From assembly GCA_031291305.1 (NCBI GenBank), contig JARLJH010000048.1, positions 186,001 through 250,000 of the forward strand: a DNA stretch of 64,000 nucleotides. Reading direction: 5' to 3'. The notes beneath the pieces were generated by a model. That model saw only the letters and a list, made by a program, of their open reading frames with translations, was not told where the DNA came from and did no database searches. The first letter of the stretch is position 1; each line of letters opens with the position of its first letter. Shown here in pieces: positions 27,950 through 35,856 of the stretch. The translations under genes and the position numbers were made by a program. The DNA comes from Rhodoferax sp. (GTDB lineage: Bacteria; Pseudomonadota; Gammaproteobacteria; Burkholderiales; Burkholderiaceae_C).

Positions 27950-28124
27950 GGTGAACTTGTCTCGTTTTGAGAATTTCATGCGAACCGATAAGCTTTTCAG
28001 GGTTAATCCCTAGCGATTAGCATTGGCAAAACCTCAACAATTGTTATGTATTCAATTTCATAAGAACAGTATTGCATAAGTGCTGTTCGATGTGGTTTAT
28101 TTATTCCCCAAAGGAGATACACAC

Positions 28125-28601
28125 ATGCAAAAGGTGTTGCACATCAACGCAGACAAATGCACCGGCTGTCTGCAGTGCGAAATGGCTTGTTCGTTTGAAA
28201 ACTACGGCACCTTCGCCACGGCCAAATCGCGCATCAAGGTATTCAACTTCCATCACACCGGCAAGAAAGTGCCCTACACCTGCACCCAGTGCGACGAAGC
28301 GTGGTGTTTGCATGCGTGCCCGGTGGAAGCCATCACGGTGGACAAGCTCTCCGGCGCGAAGGTAGTCAACGAGGCCACCTGTGTGGGTTGCAAGGTCTGC
28401 ACCATTGCCTGCCCGTTTGGCACCATCAACTATGTTCAGGAAACCGGCAAGGTGCAGAAATGTGACCTGTGTGGCGGCGAGCCTGCTTGCGCCGAGGCTT
28501 GCCCCACCAGCGCCATCACCTTCATCGACGCCAACTGGACCGGTCTGTCGAAGATGGAACAGTGGGCCAACAAGCTCGGCAATCAACCGGCAGCAGCGTA
28601 A
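28125..28601 (+). CDS. aorA: Polyferredoxin subunit of aldehyde oxidoreductase (AorA-like)
   Basis: A 158-residue electron-transfer protein with four [4Fe-4S] motifs: CTGCLQCEMAC, CTQCDEAWCLHAC, CVGCKVCTIAC and CDLCGGEPACAEAC. This matches the small subunit of the AOR complex described in Aromatoleum aromaticum. It passes electrons from AorB toward the FAD subunit. ATG at 28125 with AAGGAG nine bases upstream; the longer frame from 28080 lacks a ribosome-binding site. First gene of a five-gene operon. Confidence 0.9.
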   Translation: MQKVLHINADKCTGCLQCEMACSFENYGTFATAKSRIKVFNFHHTGKKVPYTCTQCDEAWCLHACPVEAITVDKLSGAKVVNEATCVGCKVCTIACPFGTINYVQETGKVQKCDLCGGEPACAEACPTSAITFIDANWTGLSKMEQWANKLGNQPAAA

Positions 28602-28675
28602 ATAACTTTGCGGTACAGACGGTGGCCACATAGCGAGCCAGGTCTGTCTTCAACACATTCATTAGGAGAAGCAAC

Positions 28676-30529
28676 ATGTCATGGGCTGGAAAAATCCTTC
28701 GCGTTAACCTGACTGCTGGCACGGTCAAATCTGAACCACTGAACATGGAGTGGGCGCAGGCCTATATCGGTTCACGCGGTATGGGCACCAAATACCTGGT
28801 TGAAGAGGTCGATGCAACCGTTGACCCCCTGTCTGCGGACAACAAGATCATCTGGGCCACCGGCCCACTCACCGGCACCATGGCGTCTACCGGCGGCCGT
28901 TACACCGTCATCACCAAAAGCCCGCTGACCGGTGCCATCGCCTGCTCCAACTCAGGCGGCTACTGGGGGGCGGAGTTCAAGATGGCCGGTTGGGACATGG
29001 TTATTTTTGAAGGCAAAAGCGCCAAACCGGTTTACTTGTACGTCAACGACGATGTGGCCGAACTGCGCGATGCCAGTCACCTGTGGGGCAAGAGTGTCTG
29101 GGAAACCGAAGAAATCATCAAGAAAGGTTTGCAAGACCCGCTGGCACGTGTGTCGTCCATCGGCAAGGCCGGTGAAAACGGCGTGCTGTTTGCTGCCGTG
29201 GTCAACGACTTGCACCGTGCCGCAGGCCGCTCCGGCGTGGGTGCGGTCATGGGCAGCAAAAACCTCAAGGCCATTGCCGTGCGCGGCACAAAAGGCGTGG
29301 GCAACCTGCACAACCCGAAAGCCTTCATGGCTGCAACCAAAGCCGCCAAAAAAGTGTTGGCGGAAAACGGTGTCACCGGCACCGGGCTGCCCGCCATGGG
29401 CACCCAGGTGCTGATGAGCGTGATCAACGAAATCGGCGGCCTGCCCACCCGTAACCACCAGGACAACCAGTTTGAAGGCGCCAAGGACATCGGCGCCGAA
29501 GCCATGGCCACGCCGCGCAAGACCGACGGCAAAAAGCAGCTGGTGACCAATCAGGCCTGTTTTGGCTGCACCATTGCCTGCGGACGCATCAGCAAGATGG
29601 ACGAAGGCCACTTCACCATCGAAAACAAGCCGCAATACCGCGGTGCCAACGGCGGTCTGGAGTACGAAGCCGCCTGGGCGCTGGGTGCTGCCAATGGTGT
29701 GAACGACCTGGAAGCCTTGCAATACGTCAACATGCTGTGCAACGAAGAAGGTATTGACCCGATCACCTTTGGCGCCACCATCGGCGCCGTCATGGAACTC
29801 TATGGCATGGGCATCCTGACCAAAGAGCAGCTGGGTATTGAAGCCACTTTTGGCTCGGCCCGTGCGGTGGCTTTCCTGGCCGAAGAAACGGTGAATGGTC
29901 GTGGCTTTGGCAAGGAGATTGGCCTGGGCTCCAAACGCCTGACCGCCAAGTACGGCCACCCGGAACTCAGCATGTCCAGCAAAGGCCAGGAATTCCCGGC
30001 CTACGACGCACGCGCCATCCAGGGCATTGGCCTGGCCTACGCCACAAGCAACCGTGGCGGCTGCCACCTGCGCGGCTACACCATCGCGTCCGAAGTGTTG
30101 GGCATCCCGGTCAAGACCGACCCGTTGGAAAGCCAGGGCAAGCCCGAGCTGGTCAAGGCCTTCCAGGACGCCACGGCTGCATTTGACTCGTCCGGCCTGT
30201 GCATCTTCACCACCTTTGCCTGGGGCCTACAAGATCTGGCACCGCAAATGCAGGGTGCCTGCGGTGATCAGTACACCATTGAAGAACTGGCCAAGATCGG
30301 TGAGCGCATCTGGAACATGGAGCGCGAGTTCAACAACCGCGCCGGTTTCACCGCCAAGGACGACAGTCTGCCACCACGTTTGACCGGTGTTGACGGTGCT
30401 TGCAAAACCGGCCCGGCCAAAGGCAAGTTCAACGAATTGGCCACGATGCTGCCGCTGTATTACCAAGCCCGTGGCTGGGATACTGAAGGTCGTCCAACGG
30501 CCGAGACCAGAGAGCGATTGAGTTTGTAG
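28676..30529 (+). CDS. aorB: Tungsten-containing aldehyde:ferredoxin oxidoreductase large subunit (AorB)
   Basis: A 617-residue AOR-family enzyme that oxidises aldehydes to acids at a tungsten bis-pterin site, and may run in reverse. It begins GWAGKILRVNLTAGTV, as the family does. Cluster ligands are CFGCTIAC near residue 300 and the distal cysteine in DSSGLCIFTTF near residue 510. Pterin-binding segments such as NDLHRAAGRSGVGAVMGSKN are intact. AGGAGA precedes the ATG. The tungstate transporter in the same region fits the metal requirement. Substrate range (aromatic or aliphatic) is not readable. Confidence 0.94.
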   Translation: MSWAGKILRVNLTAGTVKSEPLNMEWAQAYIGSRGMGTKYLVEEVDATVDPLSADNKIIWATGPLTGTMASTGGRYTVITKSPLTGAIACSNSGGYWGAEFKMAGWDMVIFEGKSAKPVYLYVNDDVAELRDASHLWGKSVWETEEIIKKGLQDPLARVSSIGKAGENGVLFAAVVNDLHRAAGRSGVGAVMGSKNLKAIAVRGTKGVGNLHNPKAFMAATKAAKKVLAENGVTGTGLPAMGTQVLMSVINEIGGLPTRNHQDNQFEGAKDIGAEAMATPRKTDGKKQLVTNQACFGCTIACGRISKMDEGHFTIENKPQYRGANGGLEYEAAWALGAANGVNDLEALQYVNMLCNEEGIDPITFGATIGAVMELYGMGILTKEQLGIEATFGSARAVAFLAEETVNGRGFGKEIGLGSKRLTAKYGHPELSMSSKGQEFPAYDARAIQGIGLAYATSNRGGCHLRGYTIASEVLGIPVKTDPLESQGKPELVKAFQDATAAFDSSGLCIFTTFAWGLQDLAPQMQGACGDQYTIEELAKIGERIWNMEREFNNRAGFTAKDDSLPPRLTGVDGACKTGPAKGKFNELATMLPLYYQARGWDTEGRPTAETRERLSL

Positions 30530-30551
30530 TGGAAGACGGCGCAGGTTTTTT

Positions 30552-30605
30552 TTGGGGTCGGATCACCGTAGAGAGCGAAGCGAACGAAGCGTGCTCAGAC
30601 CCCAA
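30552..30605. other. Long hairpin between aorB and aorC
   Basis: Arms TTGGGGTC (30552-30559) and GACCCCAA (30598-30605) with further pairing GAGAGC/GCTC inside and a GCGAAGCGAACGAAGCG stretch in the loop. There is no T-run downstream, so partial attenuation or mRNA processing between the enzyme and FAD subunit genes is more likely than full termination. Confidence 0.55.
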
Positions 30606-30711
30606 TAAACTGGATCACAACGTGTTGTGCGCCGAATCCTGTGGACGCTTATTCAAATAACATCCAACAAGCGGTCTTCATTGGCCGCTTTTCTTTTCTG
30701 GAGAATCCACC

Positions 30712-32007
30712 ATGACCCATCACGTCATCCTGGGCAGCGGCCCCGCCGGTGTCATCGCCGCCGAGACGATTCGCAAGCATGCGCCTGACGACACGATCAC
30801 CCTGATTGGCGACGAGCCCGAGCCGTCGTATTCGCGCATGGCCATTCCGTATCTGCTGATGGGCAACATCGACGAGAGCGGCACCTATCTGCGCAAGAGT
30901 CCGACGCATTTTGCGGATTTGAAGATCGATGTGATTCTTGACCGCGTGCGCTCTGTGCAGACTGCTACAAAATCGATTGCGCTTAAAAGCGGTGGCGAGA
31001 TCCACTATGACACCTTGTTGATCGCTACAGGATCGCACCCGGTCAGCCCACCCATTCCCGGCATCAAGTCTGAAGGCGTGCACACCTGCTGGACGCTGGA
31101 GGACGCCCGTGCCATCGCCGCGCTGGCTCAGCCGGGTGCCCGCGTGTTGCAACTGGGCGCAGGCTTTATCGGCTGCATCATCATGGAGGCGCTGGCCGCG
31201 CGTGGCGTGCATTTGAGCGTGGTCGAGATGGGCGACCGCATGGTGCCGCGGATGATGGGCCCGGTTGCTGGCGGCATGATCCGCGACTGGGTCGAGTCCA
31301 AAGGTGTGGAAGTGTTTACCAGCACCAAGGTGGAATCCATCGAGCCAGGCAAGCCCTTGAACGTGAAGCTGTCCAACGGCAAGACCCTGCAGGCCGATCT
31401 GGTCATCAGCGCCGCTGGTGTGCGCCCGGCCATCGGGTTCCTGGAAGGGTCGGGCGTTCTGTGCCTGCTGGGTGTGCTGACCGACGAACACCTGCAAACC
31501 AATGTGCCCGGCATCTTTGCCGCCGGAGACTGTGCCGAGGCCTTTGACAAGGTGTCGGGTAAAACCATGGTCAGTGCCATCCAGCCCAATGCGTCCGAAC
31601 AAGCGCGCATTGCGGCGGCCAACATGGTGGCATTTACGCGTGGCAAACCGGTGCAAGCCGAGCTCAAAGGTGTGACGCAAATCAATGTGCTCGACACCCT
31701 GGGCCTGATTTCGGCGAGTTTCGGCGACTGGCAAGGCGTGCCCGATGGTGAGCATGTGGAAATCACCGACCAGGCAGCGGGCAAACATCTGAGTCTGCAA
31801 TTCAAGGGCGATGTGCTGATCGGCTGCAATTGCGTCGGCTGGACCCAGCACGTCGGCGCGATGCGCGGTCTGGTGGAAGGCCAGGTCAAACTCGGTGCCT
31901 GGAAAGACACCTTGATGCGCGACCCCACCCGTCTGGTGGAAGCCTATCAGGCGGCTGCGCATGGTCAGGCCAACTGGTCGGGTGCGCATGACAAAGACAA
32001 GCGATGA
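30712..32007 (+). CDS. aorC: FAD-dependent NAD(P) oxidoreductase of the AOR complex (AorC-like)
   Basis: A 431-residue pyridine nucleotide-disulfide oxidoreductase-fold protein. The FAD-binding GSGPAGVIAAE near the start, the central LQLGAGFIGCIIMEAL for NAD and the FAD-closing GIFAAGDCAEAFD are present. No redox-active CxxxxC disulfide is seen near the N-terminus, so simple NAD reduction through FAD is expected. In Aromatoleum the equivalent AorC links the AOR to NAD. GGAGAA precedes the ATG. Confidence 0.9.
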   Translation: MTHHVILGSGPAGVIAAETIRKHAPDDTITLIGDEPEPSYSRMAIPYLLMGNIDESGTYLRKSPTHFADLKIDVILDRVRSVQTATKSIALKSGGEIHYDTLLIATGSHPVSPPIPGIKSEGVHTCWTLEDARAIAALAQPGARVLQLGAGFIGCIIMEALAARGVHLSVVEMGDRMVPRMMGPVAGGMIRDWVESKGVEVFTSTKVESIEPGKPLNVKLSNGKTLQADLVISAAGVRPAIGFLEGSGVLCLLGVLTDEHLQTNVPGIFAAGDCAEAFDKVSGKTMVSAIQPNASEQARIAAANMVAFTRGKPVQAELKGVTQINVLDTLGLISASFGDWQGVPDGEHVEITDQAAGKHLSLQFKGDVLIGCNCVGWTQHVGAMRGLVEGQVKLGAWKDTLMRDPTRLVEAYQAAAHGQANWSGAHDKDKR

Positions 32008-32046
32008 TCCTTTGTGCATCATGCTGAACCAGTCAGATCCTCGTTC

Positions 32047-32301
32047 ATGAAAATCACCTTCAAACTCTTTGCCACGCTCACCGATTACCTGCCCACAACG
32101 GACAAGTACACCAACCTGGTCGAACTTGACCTACCGACTGGCACCACCATCGGCCAGGTGATCACACAGCATCGCCTGCCAGAGAAATGGGTGCATCTGG
32201 TGTTGGTCAATGGCAGCTACGTGGCGCCTGAGCAGCGCCTGGCCCATGTGCTGCAAGAGGGTGACACACTGGCCATCTGGCCACCCATTGCCGGCGGCTG
32301 A
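32047..32301 (+). CDS. aorD: MoaD/ThiS-like sulfur carrier (AorD-like)
   Basis: An 84-residue ubiquitin-fold sulfur carrier ending WPPIAGG, whose terminal Gly-Gly would be thiocarboxylated to supply sulfur for pterin dithiolene formation. The internal LVLVNGSYVAPEQRL and EGDTLAIWPP are typical MoaD segments. As a dedicated copy in the AOR operon it probably serves the tungsten cofactor. The ATG at 32047 begins the beta-grasp fold (MKITFKLFATL); the frame upstream to 32014 is not needed. Confidence 0.88.
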   Translation: MKITFKLFATLTDYLPTTDKYTNLVELDLPTGTTIGQVITQHRLPEKWVHLVLVNGSYVAPEQRLAHVLQEGDTLAIWPPIAGG

Positions 32302-32310
32302 TTGTTATAG

Positions 32311-32363
32311 ATGAAATCGTGCTCTAGCCACCGTTTCATAAGGGCCTGTAGCTACTAAAAATG
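32311..32363 (+). repeat. Dispersed short repeat, divergent copy before aorE
   Basis: TGAAATCGTGCTCTAGCC followed by TTTCATAAGGGCCTGTAGCTAC. The CTCTAGCC and AAGGGC-TGTAGCTAC parts match the other copies, the centre differs. It fills the gap between aorD and aorE and supplies the bases just before the aorE start. Confidence 0.5.
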
Positions 32364-32660
32364 CAGTATTTCTACCCTGAGCAATTTGAGCGCGAAATGG
32401 CTTGCACGGAGGCTGATTGGCTGCGCTGGCTGCCTGCTGCCATCGGTGATCTGCATTGGAAGCAGCAGACTGGCTGCGCGGGAGTGCGTATTGGCGACGG
32501 CGCGCTGGGTTTGAAATGGCAGGTTGCATCGCCGCGTGTGATTGGCCTGATCAGCCTGCCGGTGCTGCGCGTGAGCTTTCGTTTTGCCGGCGTGGAAGAG
32601 GCGCAGCGCCATGAGTTCATGACACGGTTCGATCTTTACATGCAGCGTGGGGGCGGCTAG
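32361..32660 (+). CDS. aorE: Small conserved AOR-operon protein (AorE-like), C-terminal Gly-Gly-Gly
   Basis: A 99-residue protein of unknown function. Visible features are EADWLRWLPAAIGD near residue 17, alternating hydrophobic strands and the end FDLYMQRGGG. Position as the last gene of the operon fits the small AorE of Aromatoleum-type clusters. The terminal glycines recall sulfur-carrier tails, but no ubiquitin fold is obvious. A role in cofactor assembly or AOR maturation is a guess. No strong ribosome-binding site is visible. Confidence 0.72.
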   Translation: MQYFYPEQFEREMACTEADWLRWLPAAIGDLHWKQQTGCAGVRIGDGALGLKWQVASPRVIGLISLPVLRVSFRFAGVEEAQRHEFMTRFDLYMQRGGG

Positions 32661-32689
32661 CGTAACACCCCACTAACGACCTCATTCCG

Positions 32690-32778
32690 TTTCCAAATCA
32701 TTTGTGTCTAGGCTTGATACCGCAGGCAGTGCTGACGCACGACTAGGCGAAGCAACAACGACACGGATGATTGGGAAA
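32690..32778. repeat. Inverted repeat between convergent aor and TRAP operons
   Basis: Arms of 19 bases: TTTCCAAATCATTTGTGTC (32690-32708) and GACACGGATGATTGGGAAA (32760-32778). They differ at three places, two of which still allow G-T pairing. The right arm includes the repeat shared with 26797. It could stop both operons or be a remnant mobile element. Confidence 0.65.
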
Positions 32779-32783
32779 TGGAA

Positions 32784-34085
32784 TTAGCCGCGCATCTGAT
32801 GCGGCAGCCAGGTGACGATGCCGGGCACAAAGTAAATCAGCAGCACCGCTGCCACCATCAGGAAAAACATCGGACTGGCCACGCGGGCGATGTAGGTCAG
32901 CTGCTTGCCCGTCATGCCCTGCAGCACAAACAGGTTGAAGCCGACTGGCGGCGTGATTTGCGCCATCTCGACCACCAGAACGATGAAGATTCCAAACCAC
33001 ACCGGGTCAATGCCCGCCTTTTGCACCGTGGGCATCAGCACGCCCATGGTCAGCACCACCACGCTGATGCCGTCCAGAAAACAGCCCAGCACGATGAAGA
33101 ACACCATCAACGCCATGATCAGCCAGAACTGGCTCAGGCCCAGGCTGCTGATCCACTCGGCCAGATGCCGTGGCAAGCCGATGTAACCCATGGCCAGAGT
33201 CAAAAAGGCCGCGCCCGACAGGATCAGCGCAATCATGCAGTACAGGCGCGTGGCACCCATAAGGGCACCTTTGAAGGTCGGCCAGTTCATGCTGCCTTGC
33301 AGGGTGGACAAAACCAGTGAGCCAACCACGCCCACACCGGCCGCTTCAGTCGCGGTGGCGATACCGGCGTAGATGGAACCCAGCACCGCCACGATGAGCA
33401 ACACGACCGGAATCAGGCTGCTGGATTCCTTGAGTTTGGCCACAAAACTCATGTGCGCGTCGCGTGGTGGAATCTGGTCTGGGTGGCACAATGACCAGAT
33501 GGCGATGTAGCCGGAAAACAGGGTGGCCAGCAGGATGCCGGGCAGCACACCGGCGATGAATAGGTCGGAAATCGACACGTCAGCCGCCACACCGTAAACG
33601 ATCATGATGATGCTGGGCGGTATCAACAAGCCCAGTGTGCCCGCGCCCGCCAGGGTGCCAATGGTCATGGCTTCAGGGTAGCCTCGGCGCTTGAGTTCGG
33701 GTAGGGTCATTTTGCCGATGGTGGCACAGGTGGCCGCGCTGGAGCCAGACACGGCGGCAAAGATGGCGCAGCCGATCACATTGGTGTGCAACAAGCGTCC
33801 GGGCAGCGCCTGCATCCAGGGTGCCAGGCCCTTGAACATGTCGTTGGACAAGCGAGTGCGGAACAAAATTTCACCCATCCAGATGAACAGCGGCAGCGCA
33901 GTGAGCGTCCAGCCCGAAGCCGCGCCCCAGATGGTGACCGCCATGGCATCACCCGCTGGGCGGGCCGAAAATATCTGGATAGCCAACCAGGCTACGCCCG
34001 AGAGGGTGAGCCCGATCCAGACCCCGCTGCCCAGTATGAGAAATAACGTACCCACCAGTAGGGTGGTGATGAGCAGATCATTCAT
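32784..34085 (-). CDS. dctM: TRAP transporter large permease DctM
   Basis: A 433-residue membrane protein with about 12 helices, the large permease of a TRAP importer for organic acids. Family features include GSGVWIGLTLSGVAWLAI near the start, GAGTLGLLIPPSIIMIVYG in the middle and ITPPVGFNLFVLQGMTG near the end. It is the last gene of dctPQM, 15 bases after dctQ. The operon's binding protein is disrupted, so transport is probably lost or impaired. Confidence 0.92.
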   Translation of the reverse strand: MNDLLITTLLVGTLFLILGSGVWIGLTLSGVAWLAIQIFSARPAGDAMAVTIWGAASGWTLTALPLFIWMGEILFRTRLSNDMFKGLAPWMQALPGRLLHTNVIGCAIFAAVSGSSAATCATIGKMTLPELKRRGYPEAMTIGTLAGAGTLGLLIPPSIIMIVYGVAADVSISDLFIAGVLPGILLATLFSGYIAIWSLCHPDQIPPRDAHMSFVAKLKESSSLIPVVLLIVAVLGSIYAGIATATEAAGVGVVGSLVLSTLQGSMNWPTFKGALMGATRLYCMIALILSGAAFLTLAMGYIGLPRHLAEWISSLGLSQFWLIMALMVFFIVLGCFLDGISVVVLTMGVLMPTVQKAGIDPVWFGIFIVLVVEMAQITPPVGFNLFVLQGMTGKQLTYIARVASPMFFLMVAAVLLIYFVPGIVTWLPHQMRG

Positions 34086-34100
34086 GAGACAGGCCCGTGC

Positions 34101-34610
34101 TTATTCGTTGCGCAGCATTTCGCCGCTGATCTTCGCTTGGCGTTTGCCAAGCAGTTCCAGCACCAGTTCATCGACAAATGCTATGGCAAACACCACCGCG
34201 CCGATGGCCATGCCAAGCTGCGGAATCCACAAGGGGGTTGCATCGTTACCGGTGGAGATGTCGTTGAACTGCAGGGATTGCCAGGCCAGGCGGCAGCTGT
34301 AAAAGGCCAGCAGTACACCTAACAGTGAGGCCACGACCAGACTCCATATCTCAAAGGCCCTGCGGGTTGGGCTGCCAAAGGTGTTGAGGACCAGCGTGAC
34401 CCGGATGTGTTCGCCACATTTGAAGGTGTGGGCCAGCGCCAGAAAACCGGCCCCTGCCATTAGGTAGCCGGCGTAAGCATCAACGCCACGGACATTGAAC
34501 CCCAACAGACGGCTGATCACGGAGAGCATGACCATGCCCAGCAGTCCGACCAAGCACAACGCAGCCAGTGCGGCTGCGCTGTCGTACAGGCCATCTAAAA
34601 GTCGGCGCAT
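34101..34610 (-). CDS. dctQ: TRAP transporter small permease DctQ
   Basis: A 169-residue protein with four membrane helices, the small permease of the TRAP system. The stretch AHTFKCGEHIRVTLVL is the typical DctQ segment before helix three. It lies between dctP and dctM on the same strand. Confidence 0.88.
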   Translation of the reverse strand: MRRLLDGLYDSAAALAALCLVGLLGMVMLSVISRLLGFNVRGVDAYAGYLMAGAGFLALAHTFKCGEHIRVTLVLNTFGSPTRRAFEIWSLVVASLLGVLLAFYSCRLAWQSLQFNDISTGNDATPLWIPQLGMAIGAVVFAIAFVDELVLELLGKRQAKISGEMLRNE

Positions 34611-34618
34611 CTTGTGCT

Positions 34619-35528
34619 TCAGGACTTCTTGAATGCGTCGATCAGGATCTTGCCTTCAGGTCCGGCTTTGTCAAGCCACTCCTTGAGCATGGTGTCGCCG
34701 ACCTTCTTCATGTCGGCCTTGAGTTGCGGCGACGGGGTAACCACCTGCATGCCATAAGCTTTGAGCTTTTCAAGCGTGTCCACATTCACTTTTTGGCTGG
34801 CGGCAAATCCACGTGCTTCAGCGTCGGCGGCAGCTTTCAGCACCGCACCTTGGGTGGCTTTGTCCAGGGCGTCAAACGCCTGTTTGTTGACCAGCACACC
34901 GTTTTTGGGGAGCCAGGCTTGCATGTCGTAGTAATACTTCAGGTTCTCAAAGAGCTTGCTATCCACGCCGGTGGCACCCGATGTCATGGTCGCTTCCACC
35001 ACGCCGGTGGCCAGTGCCTGCGACAGCTCAGCCGCCTGTACCGTGACGGGCTGCGCGCCGACCAGTTCGGCAATGCGGCTGGTGGCCGGGCTGTAGGCCC
35101 GCCATTTCACGCCCTTCAGGTCAGCCGCCGAGGCCAGCGGTTTCTTGGTGTAGATGCCCTGAGGGGGCCAGGGCACGGCGTACAGCAGACGCATACCCTG
35201 CTCGGCCAGCTTCTTCTCGATCAACGGTTTTTGTGCTGCGTAAAGTTTGTTGGACTCGGCGTAGCTGTCGGCCAGGAAAGGCAGACCATCGGCACCGTAA
35301 ATCTGCCATTCGTTCTGGAAATTGGCAAAAATGATTTCACCTGCCTGAACCTGACCACCTTGCACTGCGCGCTTGATTTCAGGCGCCTTGAACAGCGAGG
35401 CCCCGGCATGCACGGTGATTTTGAGCTTGCCAGCGGTGGCTTTGTCGACATCGTCCGCAAATTGCTGCAGATTCACCGAGTGGAAGTTGGTCGCCGGGTA
35501 GGCGGCAGCCAAGTCCCAAGGGGGGGGA
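34619..35528 (-). pseudogene. dctP: TRAP binding protein DctP, 5' end cut off by the prophage
   Basis: The open frame encodes about 300 residues beginning WDLAAAYPATNFHSVN, which is where the mature part of DctP proteins starts. The rest is full length (EGKILIDAFKKS at the end). The signal peptide and start codon are missing: upstream of codon TGG lies a run of eight G on the plus strand, then the prophage end, and the frame meets a stop inside the prophage. The missing 5' part should lie beyond the far prophage end. The operon promoter is cut off too, so the operon is likely silent. Confidence 0.85.
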
Positions 35529-35712
35529 TGTTTGAATTGATCCAGGGGAAAGGCGCCAGAAAATCCGAAAAACGCCTATTGAATCAATGATTTACGGGAA
35601 GGCGGACAAAATCGCTAGGAACGTTTATTTTGATCCAGTAGGTGACCAAAATTCGGCTGAAAGTGTTCATTAAATGCCGATTAAATGCCTGGTGAAGTGC
35701 CAGAAAAATGCC
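35529..35712 (+). repeat. Prophage left end with transposase-site-like repeats and a phased array
   Basis: Three related direct repeats start at about 35538, 35588 and 35631. Each begins TGATCCA or TGATTTA and ends AAAATC or AAAATTC. They resemble multiple transposase-binding sites of Mu-type ends. Further in, ATTAAATGCC (35669), ATTAAATGCC (35680), GTGAAGTGCC (35692) and GAAAAATGCC (35703) repeat every 11-12 bases. The 343-base gap 35513-35855 holds no gene. Confidence 0.7.
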
Positions 35713-35832
35713 CGAATATTGCTAATGACGGGTGGCTGGCTTAAACTTCAGCCAAGTCAGTGGACTGGAAATGCACCAGCCAAAATCCGCGAAGGCGGCT
35801 TTATTATGAAGACGTAGCGCCCTTTCTGACCC

Positions 35833-35856
35833 AAGCCCACCATGTGTGGGCTTTTT
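35833..35856. terminator. Hairpin at the 3' end of the packaging operon
   Basis: Arms AAGCCCAC (35833-35840) and GTGGGCTT (35846-35853) with T's following on the plus strand. It abuts the stop codon of the F-like gene. The T-run favours plus-strand termination, but the stem may also stop leftward transcription before the prophage end. Confidence 0.6.

Noticed and set aside
27941-27960. GGTCATGGTGAACTTG resembling half of the phage late dyad
   Set aside because: Lies in host DNA at the start of the GAF-Fis gene and lacks the second arm TTCACC.
35669-35712. CRISPR-like array
   Set aside because: Repeats are only 10 bases with 1-2 base spacers, so it cannot be a CRISPR; it is a phased binding-site-like array.
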